Assembly (NCBI RefSeq): GCF_008274825.1
Contig: NZ_CP030848.1
Coordinates: 930,001 to 994,000, forward strand
Reading direction: 5' to 3'
Length of the DNA: 64,000 bases
Source: Sphingobacterium hotanense
GTDB taxonomy: Bacteria > Bacteroidota > Bacteroidia > Sphingobacteriales > Sphingobacteriaceae
The translations under genes and the position numbers were made by a program. This document shows, piece after piece, positions 9,362 to 17,845 of the stretch. Numbering within the stretch: the first letter of the stretch is position 1; each line of letters begins with the position of its first letter. Below the pieces are notes generated by a model. The model was not told the DNA's origin, ran no database searches, and worked only from the letters and a program-made list of their open reading frames with translations.

Positions 9362-10532
9362 AAAAGTATATATCGTTGCAGCAAAACGTACTGCAATGGG
9401 AAGTTTTGGAAGTGCATTATCAAGTTTTACAGCATCGCAGCTAGGAGCAAAGGCCATCGAAGCAGTTGTTGCAGAAATAGGTTTAGACAAAGATCAGATT
9501 GATGAAGTATTGATGGGCTGCGTATTGCAGGCGAATGTCGGACAAGCGCCAGCGCGTCAAGCAGCACGCTTTGCGGGATTGCCAGATCATATTCCGGCAA
9601 CAACAATCAATAAAGTATGTGCCAGTGGTATGAAAGCCATCAGCTTAGGTGTGCAGCAAATTCTGTTGGGCGATGCGGATGTGGTTGTAGCAGGGGGTAT
9701 GGAGAGCATGAGCCAGGTACCGTATTATAGCGCAACTACCCGCTGGGGTGCAAAATACGGCGATCAGAAGTTAATCGACGGCCTACATAAAGATGGTTTG
9801 ACCGACGTGTATTCAAACGAAGCGATGGGGAATTGTGGTGAGCTTTGTGCGGATAAATACAATATTAGCAGAGCGGATCAGGATTCTTATGCAATACAAT
9901 CTTATACAAGAAGTAAGATCGCTTGGGAAACAGGAAAATTTGCGAATGAGGTAGCTCCTGTAGAGGTAGTATCGCGTAAAGGAACAGTTTCTGTAGCGGA
10001 AGATGAGGAGTTCAAAATGGTAAACTTTGAAAAAGTACCGCAGTTAAAGCCTGCATTTACAACCGACGGTACGATTACTGCGGCGAACGCTTCTACGCTG
10101 AGCGACGGAGCAGCAGCCGTAATCTTGATGAGCGAAGAGAAAGTAAAAGAATTGAATTTAACGCCTTTGGCGGAAGTCATAGCTTATGCTGATGCAGAAC
10201 AAGATCCAGCATGGTTCACGACGACACCAGCCATCGCAACGCAGAAGGTGTTAAAAAAAGCAGGGCTGACGATCGACGATATCGATTACTTCGAATTTAA
10301 TGAAGCATTCTCGGTGGTTGCATTAGCCAACGCACAATTGTTGGAGATTACAACGAATAAAATAAATGTATATGGTGGTGCAGTTGCATTAGGTCACCCA
10401 CTGGGATGTTCCGGTGCTAGAATCATCGTTACGTTGAACAGTGTATTACATCAAGAAAATGGAAGCATCGGCTTAGCTGCGATCTGTAATGGTGGGGGTG
10501 GTGCCAGTGCGATGATCATTAAAAAGGTTTAA
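9354..10532 (+). CDS. atoB: Acetyl-CoA acetyltransferase (thiolase)
   Basis: This 392-residue thiolase carries the acyl-accepting C89 (NKVCASGMKA), the FNEAFSVVALA segment and the C-terminal GHPLGCSGAR and CNGGGGASA motifs with catalytic His and Cys. It converts two acetyl-CoA to acetoacetyl-CoA or the reverse. It sits between the two CoA-transferase subunits with an 8-bp overlap before and 3 bp after. The operon therefore makes the full acetoacetate to acetyl-CoA route. Branched-chain or ketone-body use is the likely role; direction is not decided by sequence. Confidence 0.94.
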   Translation: MIKKVYIVAAKRTAMGSFGSALSSFTASQLGAKAIEAVVAEIGLDKDQIDEVLMGCVLQANVGQAPARQAARFAGLPDHIPATTINKVCASGMKAISLGVQQILLGDADVVVAGGMESMSQVPYYSATTRWGAKYGDQKLIDGLHKDGLTDVYSNEAMGNCGELCADKYNISRADQDSYAIQSYTRSKIAWETGKFANEVAPVEVVSRKGTVSVAEDEEFKMVNFEKVPQLKPAFTTDGTITAANASTLSDGAAAVILMSEEKVKELNLTPLAEVIAYADAEQDPAWFTTTPAIATQKVLKKAGLTIDDIDYFEFNEAFSVVALANAQLLEITTNKINVYGGAVALGHPLGCSGARIIVTLNSVLHQENGSIGLAAICNGGGGASAMIIKKV

Positions 10533-10535
10533 GCT

Positions 10536-11165
10536 ATGTTAGATAAATTTGGAATTGCAAAGCGAATAGCCAAAGAAATCAAAGATGGCTATTATGTCAA
10601 TCTGGGTATCGGTATTCCGACCTTGGTGGCAAATTACATTCCCGACGGTATGCAGGTGGTATTGCAAAGTGAAAACGGCTTGCTAGGAATGGGACCTTTT
10701 CCTTATGAAGGCGAAGAGGATGCTGATTATATCAATGCCGGAAAACAAACGATCACGACCTTGCCCGGTTCTGCGATCTTTGACTCGGCGATGAGCTTCG
10801 GCATGATTAGAGCCCGCAAAATAGACCTAACCATTCTTGGCGCCATGGAGGTGTCGGAAAATGGGGATATCGCCAACTGGAAGATCCCCGGAAAAATGGT
10901 GAAAGGAATGGGCGGCGCGATGGATTTAGTGGCCAGTGCTGAAAATATCATTGTTGCCATGCAACATGTGAATAAACATGGCGAATCGAAATTATTAAAA
11001 GAATGTTCCCTGCCATTAACTGGCGTCCGCTGCGTGAAGAAAATCGTGACGGAGTTTGGTGTGTTCGATGTGCTGCCAGAAGGTGGATTTAAAGTCGTCG
11101 AGTTGCATGAAGGGGTGTCAATAGATACCGTGAAGCAATATACCAATGGGAAACTGATATATTAG
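10536..11165 (+). CDS. scoB: 3-oxoacid CoA-transferase subunit B
   Basis: The 209-residue beta subunit carries the catalytic glutamate E46 in SENGLLGMGPFP, which forms the glutamyl-CoA thioester. The segments GYYVNLGIGIPTLVANYI and MGGAMDLVASA are family hallmarks. It is the last gene of the scoA-atoB-scoB operon, followed by a terminator. Confidence 0.93.
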   Translation: MLDKFGIAKRIAKEIKDGYYVNLGIGIPTLVANYIPDGMQVVLQSENGLLGMGPFPYEGEEDADYINAGKQTITTLPGSAIFDSAMSFGMIRARKIDLTILGAMEVSENGDIANWKIPGKMVKGMGGAMDLVASAENIIVAMQHVNKHGESKLLKECSLPLTGVRCVKKIVTEFGVFDVLPEGGFKVVELHEGVSIDTVKQYTNGKLIY

Positions 11166-11195
11166 AATTTTTCATATGAATTTTAATTAAAAAGT

Positions 11196-11231
11196 GGGAT
11201 AGGGTTGTCGTGAGACATCCCTATTCTTTTT
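11196..11231 (+). terminator. Terminator of scoA-atoB-scoB
   Basis: GGGATAGGG (11196-11204) pairs with CCCTATTC (11219-11226), with one G-T pair and a small inner GTC/GAC stem. It is followed by TTTTT. It lies 30 bp past the scoB stop. Confidence 0.7.
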
Positions 11232-11381
11232 GCCTCCAACTAAACCTATTCACTCCTTTCGTTCTTCGCTCCCTGCCACACTTTTCCCACGCTTGGCATG
11301 ACAGTACATAACAGTTAAACGTACTATTTAAAATATCTTCGATTAATTAGAAACCTAAACAGAGATATTAAAGAATAGTAT

Positions 11382-12455
11382 ATGAATGCAATCGCAGGTG
11401 TTATATTTCATTTTATTGGAGGATTTGCATCAGGAAGCTTTTATGTTCCCTACAAGAAGGTAAAAGGCTGGTCCTGGGAATCCATGTGGATCCTTGGAGG
11501 ATTATTCTCCTGGATTATCGTTCCGCCGATAGCTGCCTGGTTAACCATTCCAAATTTTGTCGAGATTATTTCTGAGAGTAGCGCAAGTATCCTAGGCTAC
11601 ACCTTTTTATTTGGTGTGCTCTGGGGGATAGGCGGTTTGACCTATGGTTTAGGCGTTCGCTATCTGGGCGTGTCTTTAGGAAGCAGTATTATCCTGGGAT
11701 TAAGTATGGTCTTTGGGGCGCTGATGCCGGCCATCTATTACTTTTTCAATAAAACAGAGGGTAAGCATGGTATCGACTATTTCTTTACCGAAAGCGCCGG
11801 TATCTGTGTTATGATTGGTTTACTGGTTTGTATCGTCGGGATTTATCTCTGCGGTAAGGCAGGTATGCTCAAGGAAAAAGGGCTAGGTGCACTTTCCGAA
11901 GAGGCGAAGTCCGAATATAAGTTCGGCTTAGGGATTGTCGTTGCGATTGTCTCGGGTGTATTGAGCGCTTGTTTCAATTTCGGTATCGAAGCCGGGAAGC
12001 CTATGGCGGATGTAGCAAACCAATTATGGAAGGCCGCGAACCCCGGACAAGGCGAGTTCTTGTATCAGAATAACGTGACGTATATCGTTATCCTTTGGGG
12101 TGGTTTCTGTACCAATTTCATCTGGTGTGCTTATCTTCTACTAAAAAATAAAACATATAAAGATTATACAAATTCAACTTCTCCAATTGGAAAGAACTTA
12201 TTGCTATGTGCCATTGCTGGAACAACCTGGTACTTGCAGTTTTTCTTCTATGGTATGGGCGAGAGTAGACTTGGGAACGGGGCGAGTTCCTGGATCTTAC
12301 ACATGGCCTTCATCATTTTGATATCCAATGCTTGGGGAGTTGCGTTAAAAGAATGGAAGGGTGTGAGTAAACCCACGTACACCGCCATTATTGCTGGAAT
12401 TGTAACCATCATTCTATCTATTTGCATTGTGGGTTTTGCGAAAACATTAGAATAA
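11382..12455 (+). CDS. rhaT: L-rhamnose/H+ symporter
   Basis: The 357-residue protein has ten predicted hydrophobic segments. RhaT family sequences are visible: HFIGGFASGSFYVPYKKVKGWSWE, then GIGGLTYGLGVRYLGVSLGSS. It imports L-rhamnose across the inner membrane. It is the first gene of a four-gene rhamnose operon. The upstream region (11232-11381) holds its promoter, which I could not resolve. No rhamnose regulator gene (AraC-type RhaR) adjoins it. Confidence 0.92.
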   Translation: MNAIAGVIFHFIGGFASGSFYVPYKKVKGWSWESMWILGGLFSWIIVPPIAAWLTIPNFVEIISESSASILGYTFLFGVLWGIGGLTYGLGVRYLGVSLGSSIILGLSMVFGALMPAIYYFFNKTEGKHGIDYFFTESAGICVMIGLLVCIVGIYLCGKAGMLKEKGLGALSEEAKSEYKFGLGIVVAIVSGVLSACFNFGIEAGKPMADVANQLWKAANPGQGEFLYQNNVTYIVILWGGFCTNFIWCAYLLLKNKTYKDYTNSTSPIGKNLLLCAIAGTTWYLQFFFYGMGESRLGNGASSWILHMAFIILISNAWGVALKEWKGVSKPTYTAIIAGIVTIILSICIVGFAKTLE

Positions 12456-12478
12456 AAAACTTAAAAAAACTTAGGAAA

Positions 12479-14587
12479 GTGAAAACATACAAGCACGTCA
12501 ACTATTTATGGAACGATGAGCAAGCAAAGTCACTTGAGGGTGATGAGGTTGCGTTATTGTTATACCGCTCGAATCTGTTGGGCTCAGATTTGAGAATTAC
12601 GAACTATGGTGGAGGAAATACATCCTGCAAGGTGATGGATAAAGATCCATTGACTGGCGAAGCGGTGGAAGTGATGTGGATCAAAGGTTCCGGTGGTGAT
12701 ATCGGTACATTGAAGAAATCCGGATTAGCGGCACTATACGTAGACCGTCTTCGTAATTTGGAGAATGTGTACCGTGGAATCGAGCATGAAGACGAGATGG
12801 TGGAGTTATTCAACCATTGTATCTTCGATTTGAATTCAAAAGCACCTTCCATCGATACACCATTACATGGATTCCTACCTTTCAAACATATAGATCACCT
12901 GCATCCGGATGCTGCGATCGCTATTGCAGCGGCCAAAGACGGTAAGCAGATTACGCAAGATCTTTTCAACGGGACTATTGGCTGGGTTGACTGGCAGAAA
13001 CCGGGCTTCGATCTAGGTTTACAATTGAGAGAGTGCTTGGAACAAAACCCAGGTATCCGCGGAATCATGTTAGGTTCTCACGGCTTGTTCACCTGGGGCG
13101 ACACGGCTTATGAAAGCTATGTGAATTCATTAGATGTAATTGAAGCTTGTGCGACCTATTTGGAGGAGAATTACGGTAAAGATAGACCTGTATTTGGAGG
13201 CCAAAAAGTAGAAAGCTTAGACGAAGCAGATAGACAATCGCAAGCAGCTAAATTAGCTCCAATTTTGAGAGGATTCTGCTCAAGCGAGCGCCATATGATT
13301 GGTCACTTTACAGACGATCCTCGCGTATTGGAATATATTAACTCGAATGATTTAGAGAAACTTGCGCCTTTAGGTACAAGTTGTCCGGATCACTTCCTGC
13401 GCACAAAGATTCAGCCCCTTATCCTGAATTTAGATAAGAGCGAAGATTTAAGCGACTTACAGGCAATCAAAGAAAAGATAGCACCTCTTTTTGAGGATTA
13501 TAGAGCGATGTATACGGAGTACTACGAAACCTGTAAACATCCAAACAGTCCTGCTATTCGCGATAGAAACCCGGTAATCATCATCTATCCGGGGGTCGGC
13601 ATGTTTGCCTTTGCAAAGGATAAGCAGACCGCGCGTGTTGCTGCGGAGTTCTATACCAATGCAATCAATGTAATGAAAGGTTCCGAGGCGGTGAGCGAAT
13701 ACACCTCATTACCTCGTCAGGAGGCATTCAATATCGAATACTGGTTGTTAGAAGAAGCGAAGCTTCAACGTATGCCAAAACCGAAGGCCTTATCCGGAAA
13801 GATTGCCCTAGTAACGGGCAGTGCCGGCGGTATCGGAAAAGCAATCGCGAAAAAGTTTGCTTCGGAAGGTGCGGTCGTGGTATTGAATGATATGAATGCG
13901 GAGCGTTTGTCAGGCGCTGAAGAAGAGTTTGTAGGCTTATTTGGCAAGGATAACGTAGTTTCCGTATCTTTAGATGTTACCAATGAAGAACAGATTAAGA
14001 AAGCATTCGAGAAGGCTAGTTTAGCGTTCGGCGGGATTGATATTGTGGTCAACAATGCTGGATTATCGATTTCTAAATCAATTGAAGATCATACAGAAAA
14101 AGATCTTGACTTATTATATGATGTGTTAGTTAAAGGACAATTCTTCGTGACACAGGAAGGTATTAAAATCATGAAGGCTCAGGCCGTAGGAGGGGATGTA
14201 TTGAACATTGTGAGCAAGAATGCATTAGTGAGTGGGCCGAACAATGCCGGATACGGAAGTGCAAAAGCGGCTCAATTACATTTGAGCAGGCTGAATGCAG
14301 CCGAGCTTGGCGCAGCGAAGATTCGCGTCAATGTGGTAAATCCTGATGCGGTGATCTCAGATAGTAATATCTGGGCTGGCGGATGGGCTGAAGGTAGAGC
14401 GAAAGCCTATGGTGTGACGGTTGAAGAATTGCCGGGTTACTACGCAAAACGTACATTGTTAAATGAAATTATTCTTCCGGAGGATATTGCAAATGCATGT
14501 TTCGCTTTTGTAGGCGGTTTGCTGAACAAATCGACCGGAAATGTATTGAATGTAGATGGCGGTGTAGCCATGTCATTCGTAAGATAA
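12479..14587 (+). CDS. rhaEW: Bifunctional rhamnulose-1-phosphate aldolase / lactaldehyde dehydrogenase
   Basis: I choose the GTG at 12479, giving MKTYKHVNYLWNDEQ, the usual family start. The upstream ATG at 12422 would overlap rhaT by 34 bp and add an unlikely tail. The protein has 702 residues. The N-terminal half is a class II aldolase (NYGGGNTSCK, WIKGSGGDIGT, LHGFLPFKHIDHLHPDA). The C-terminal half is an SDR dehydrogenase (VTGSAGGIG near residue 447, YGSAKAAQ with Tyr/Lys near 591). It splits L-rhamnulose-1-phosphate to DHAP and L-lactaldehyde, and the SDR half acts on lactaldehyde. Confidence 0.9.
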   Translation: MKTYKHVNYLWNDEQAKSLEGDEVALLLYRSNLLGSDLRITNYGGGNTSCKVMDKDPLTGEAVEVMWIKGSGGDIGTLKKSGLAALYVDRLRNLENVYRGIEHEDEMVELFNHCIFDLNSKAPSIDTPLHGFLPFKHIDHLHPDAAIAIAAAKDGKQITQDLFNGTIGWVDWQKPGFDLGLQLRECLEQNPGIRGIMLGSHGLFTWGDTAYESYVNSLDVIEACATYLEENYGKDRPVFGGQKVESLDEADRQSQAAKLAPILRGFCSSERHMIGHFTDDPRVLEYINSNDLEKLAPLGTSCPDHFLRTKIQPLILNLDKSEDLSDLQAIKEKIAPLFEDYRAMYTEYYETCKHPNSPAIRDRNPVIIIYPGVGMFAFAKDKQTARVAAEFYTNAINVMKGSEAVSEYTSLPRQEAFNIEYWLLEEAKLQRMPKPKALSGKIALVTGSAGGIGKAIAKKFASEGAVVVLNDMNAERLSGAEEEFVGLFGKDNVVSVSLDVTNEEQIKKAFEKASLAFGGIDIVVNNAGLSISKSIEDHTEKDLDLLYDVLVKGQFFVTQEGIKIMKAQAVGGDVLNIVSKNALVSGPNNAGYGSAKAAQLHLSRLNAAELGAAKIRVNVVNPDAVISDSNIWAGGWAEGRAKAYGVTVEELPGYYAKRTLLNEIILPEDIANACFAFVGGLLNKSTGNVLNVDGGVAMSFVR

Positions 14588-14598
14588 ACCAACAAAAG

Positions 14599-14626
14599 CA
14601 AGGAGCATAGCGCTTGCTATGCTCCT
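14599..14626 (+). promoter_or_regulatory. Intra-operon hairpin
   Basis: A perfect 12-bp stem (14599-14610 with 14615-14626, loop GCTT) lies between the rhaEW stop and the rhaI start. It is followed by ACTTATTTT rather than a clean T run. It may be a partial terminator or an mRNA stabiliser that sets the ratio between first and later genes. Confidence 0.6.
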
Positions 14627-14648
14627 TACTTATTTTAAAGCTGAACCG

Positions 14649-15923
14649 ATGAGATTAGAGAAAGAACAAATAGAGCAGCATAATAGTAAATTAGCAGCTA
14701 AGCATAAGAGAGCATTTGATTTTATTTCTGAGGATATTCCTCAGGTGGAATCTATTATCCATAAACTGCAGCAGTTTCAGATTGCTATCCCGAGTTGGGC
14801 ATTGGGTACCGGCGGTACGCGCTTCGGACGTTTTTCCGGCAAGGGCGAACCGGGTAACCTAGAGCAAAAGATCGAAGATGTGGGATTGCTACATGCTTTA
14901 AACCGCTCTAGTGGGGCCATTTCATTGCACATTCCATGGGATATTCCAAAAGACGCCGAACAAACCAAGGCTTTGGCAGAAAGCTTCGGACTACAGTTTG
15001 ATGCGGTAAATTCAAATACCTTTCAGGATCAAGCCGAGCAAGAATTGAGCTATAAGTATGGTTCCTTACATCATGTAGACCCGAAAGTGCGCAAACAAGC
15101 TGTACAGCATAACATCGATGTAATCAATCATGGTATTGCTTTGGGTTCTAAGGCATTGACGGTATGGTTGGCCGATGGTTCTTCTTTCCCGGGACAGTTG
15201 AACTTCCGCGAGGCATTCCAAAATACGTTGGAAAGCTTGAAGGAAATCTACGCGCACCTTCCGGAGGATTGGAAACTATTTGTGGAATACAAGGCTTTTG
15301 AACCTTATTTCTATTCGATGACGATAGGAGATTGGGGACAGTCTTTATTGTTGGCTTCTAAATTAGGTCCTAAGGCCTACACTTTGGTAGACTTAGGTCA
15401 CCATTTACCGAATGCGAATATCGAGCAGATTGTTTCCTTGCTTTTGATGGAAGGTAAGCTCGGTGGTTTCCACTTCAACGATAGTAAGTATGCGGACGAT
15501 GATTTAACGGCAGGAAGCATCAAGCCATATCAATTGTTCCTCATCTTTAACGAATTGGTCGAGGGGATGGACGCCAGAGGAATGGACCATGCAACGGGAC
15601 TGGGCTGGATGATCGACGCTTCACATAATTTAAAGGATCCTTTGGTAGATTTATTGCAATCCGTAGAAGCGATTATGATAGCCTATGCACAAGCATTATT
15701 AGTGGATCGCAATGCATTAAAAGAAGCACAACGCAACAACGATATTGTAAAGGCACAACAAATTTTGCAAGATGCTTTCCGTACGGATTTACGTGCGGTC
15801 GTTGCTGAAGCAAGACTTCGCGATGGCGCAGCCTTGGATCCAATCGGTTTGTTCAATGAGCTTGCTGTTCGTGAGCAATTAATAAAAGAACGTGGTAATA
15901 ATACGGTAGCTACCGGTTTATAA
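14649..15923 (+). CDS. rhaI: L-rhamnose isomerase (TIM-barrel RhaI type)
   Basis: The start at 14649 (MRLEKEQIEQHN) is preferred over the ATG at 14619, which lies inside the hairpin. The protein has 424 residues. Family segments include SWALGTGGTRFGRFSGKGEPG, the metal-site regions VDLGHHLPNANIEQIV and GGFHFNDSKYADDDLT, and GWMIDASHN. It converts L-rhamnose to L-rhamnulose in the cytoplasm. It follows the aldolase fusion by 61 bp and precedes the kinase by 7 bp. Confidence 0.9.
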   Translation: MRLEKEQIEQHNSKLAAKHKRAFDFISEDIPQVESIIHKLQQFQIAIPSWALGTGGTRFGRFSGKGEPGNLEQKIEDVGLLHALNRSSGAISLHIPWDIPKDAEQTKALAESFGLQFDAVNSNTFQDQAEQELSYKYGSLHHVDPKVRKQAVQHNIDVINHGIALGSKALTVWLADGSSFPGQLNFREAFQNTLESLKEIYAHLPEDWKLFVEYKAFEPYFYSMTIGDWGQSLLLASKLGPKAYTLVDLGHHLPNANIEQIVSLLLMEGKLGGFHFNDSKYADDDLTAGSIKPYQLFLIFNELVEGMDARGMDHATGLGWMIDASHNLKDPLVDLLQSVEAIMIAYAQALLVDRNALKEAQRNNDIVKAQQILQDAFRTDLRAVVAEARLRDGAALDPIGLFNELAVREQLIKERGNNTVATGL

Positions 15924-15930
15924 TAAGCGT

Positions 15931-17286
15931 ATGGGGGGAAAAACACGCAAACCGGTAATAGCCATATTTGATGTAGGCAAGACCAATAAGAAACTTTTCT
16001 TATTCGATGAGCATTATCAGATTGTATATGAGAAATCTGCGCGTTTCTTAGAGACGTTGGATGAGGATGGCGACCCCTGTGAAAACTTGGAGAGCCTGCG
16101 ATTGTCAGTCTTCGACTCTTTGCACGAAATCTTTCGCCGTGAAGAGTTTGATGTGAAAGCCATCAATTTTACATCCTATGGAGCGAGTTTCGTCTACGTT
16201 GATGAGAACGGACGTCCCTTGGCACCGCTATATAATTACCTAAAAGAATACCCGGATGCCCTGTCCACTGACTTACATAAAAAATATGGTGGTATTGAGC
16301 AGTTCAGTCTCGATACGGCATCGCCGGCATTGGGAAGCCTGAACTCCGGACTTCAAGTCTACAGGCTTAAAAAGGAACAACCGGAAGTCTACGAGAGAAC
16401 GAAATATGCTCTACATCTACCGCAGTATTTGAGTTTCTTGCTTTCAGGAAAGGCCTATTCCGATATGACGAGCATAGGCTGCCATACAGCACTATGGGAT
16501 TATAAGCAGCATGATTATCACCAATGGGTGAAGGATGAAAAGATTGATGAGAAATTAGCGCCGGTGGTGGATGCTTCGGCGGTCTTCCCGGCGACTTTTC
16601 CCGGCAGTACGTTTAAAATTGGTGTCGGGCTGCATGATAGTTCCTCAGCATTGATTCCTTACCTATTGAACTTCCATGAGCCTTTCATTCTGATCTCGAC
16701 CGGAACTTGGTGTATTTCAATCAATCCGTTCAATGATCAGCCCTTAACCAAGTCAGAATTAGAAAGCGATTGCTTGTTCTATCTTTCTTTTCAAGGGAAG
16801 CATGTTAAAGCTTCGCGCTTATTTGCGGGACAGGAACATGAAATTCAATCGAAAAGGATAGCCGACCATTTTGATATCACCACAGCGAAATTCAAGCATA
16901 TGGATATCAATTGGGGAATCGTGAAAGAGTTAGAGAAATCAACCCTATCATCTGAATTAGATGCTTTCGGTCAAATCGACTTAGCACAATATGCCAATTA
17001 CGAAGTGGCCTACCACGCCTTGATCTTACATCTGATCAGAGCGCAGGTCGTATCGACCAAGCTGATACAGGCAGGTAAGAAAACAACCCGCATCTTTGTT
17101 GATGGCGGCTTTAGTAAGAATAATATTTACATGAATTTGTTAGCGCATGAATTTCCTGAAATGGAGGTTTATGCAGCCTCTATGGCACAGGCAACAGCAA
17201 TTGGCGCTGCCCTGGTTATACATGAGCATTGGAATAAGCAAGCGATACCAAACGACCTGATCGAGATCAGGTTTTTTAGAGCGTAA
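15931..17286 (+). CDS. rhaB: L-rhamnulokinase-like FGGY carbohydrate kinase
   Basis: This 451-residue FGGY kinase has the phosphate-1 motif IAIFDVGKTNKKLFLFDE, the sugar-contact GLHDSSSALIPY, phosphate-2-like ISTGTWCISINP, and the adenosine motif IFVDGGFSKNNIYMN. It phosphorylates L-rhamnulose for the aldolase. It is slightly shorter than E. coli RhaB (about 489 residues). Substrate is inferred from the operon. It is the last gene of the rhamnose cluster. Confidence 0.85.
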   Translation: MGGKTRKPVIAIFDVGKTNKKLFLFDEHYQIVYEKSARFLETLDEDGDPCENLESLRLSVFDSLHEIFRREEFDVKAINFTSYGASFVYVDENGRPLAPLYNYLKEYPDALSTDLHKKYGGIEQFSLDTASPALGSLNSGLQVYRLKKEQPEVYERTKYALHLPQYLSFLLSGKAYSDMTSIGCHTALWDYKQHDYHQWVKDEKIDEKLAPVVDASAVFPATFPGSTFKIGVGLHDSSSALIPYLLNFHEPFILISTGTWCISINPFNDQPLTKSELESDCLFYLSFQGKHVKASRLFAGQEHEIQSKRIADHFDITTAKFKHMDINWGIVKELEKSTLSSELDAFGQIDLAQYANYEVAYHALILHLIRAQVVSTKLIQAGKKTTRIFVDGGFSKNNIYMNLLAHEFPEMEVYAASMAQATAIGAALVIHEHWNKQAIPNDLIEIRFFRA

Positions 17287-17410
17287 AATAACTTAGTGAA
17301 AATAAATCCTTTCAGAATCAATTGATGATCATTCTGATCGTCATCAAGTAGGTGATCAACCAACCTAAGGAAAGAGATTGGCCTTCTATGAATGACAACT
17401 TTCTTCCAAT
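17287..17410. other. Intergenic region after the rhamnose operon
   Basis: The 124 bp after the kinase stop contains TTGATG and CATCAA arms and repeated GATCATT/GATCGTC segments around 17325-17346 that could form a weak hairpin. There is no T run, so I do not call a terminator. Confidence 0.3.
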
Positions 17411-17493
17411 CCCACCAAACCCCTATCAAACCCAATCCGAAAGGCTTATGATAGGGGTTTGTATTGGGTTTGAAAGGGCTTTGAAAGGGTTTA
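17411..17493. repeat. 11-bp-period G-tract array with hairpin, copy 1
   Basis: A perfect 12-bp stem (17416-17427 with 17450-17461) is followed by GGG-TTT units whose TTT begins at 17458, 17469, 17480 and 17490, a period of 11 bp (last step 10). The element is shared with 34454-34542 and 61272-61350. It is intergenic and may form a cruciform or G-quadruplex. Confidence 0.65.
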
Positions 17494-17768
17494 GTGTAGA
17501 ACCAGTCTCCTGCTAGAAGCGACTCTCCCTCAGTCAAGATCTAGCAAAATTAAAGAGCCGGTCATTTTTGATGGCTCGAATTTTACAGAAGCCATCTTTT
17601 TCAAACTTTTTTCAAGAATTTTTCCTGTCCTAATAAAAGATAATTAACCTAATGGGAATTTTAGGCTGAGCTATATTAGCTGCTGGATTATTTTTCGAGA
17701 CCAGAATTTAAAATATATTGAAAGTCAATAAAAGCCTTAATTATTCGCTAATAGCGTGCTAAAACGAT

Positions 17769-17818
17769 ACAGGATGCAACAGGATGGTTTTTCATAGTAA
17801 ATAAATGATATTTGGTTA
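17769..17818 (+). promoter_or_regulatory. susC1 promoter with direct-repeat operator
   Basis: CAGGATGCAACAGGATG (starts 17770 and 17780, one helical turn apart) is followed after 22 nt by TATTTGGTTA (17809-17818). GATATTTG is one base from the Bacteroidota -7 box TAnnTTTG. The same composite with identical spacing precedes susC2 (34592-34640). The susC1 ATG is 27 bp downstream. I infer an activator site plus promoter; the regulator is not identified. Confidence 0.6.
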
Positions 17819-17845
17819 TCAAGTTATTAATCAATATCAACAACT

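Noticed and set aside
12422-12478. ATG start for the aldolase-dehydrogenase 19 codons upstream
   Set aside because: It overlaps rhaT by 34 bp and encodes a Cys/Lys-rich tail; the GTG at 12479 gives the family-type MKTYKHVNYLW start.
17411-17493. Regular spacing resembling a CRISPR array
   Set aside because: Units are 11 bp with no spacers of unique sequence, and no cas genes are in the window.
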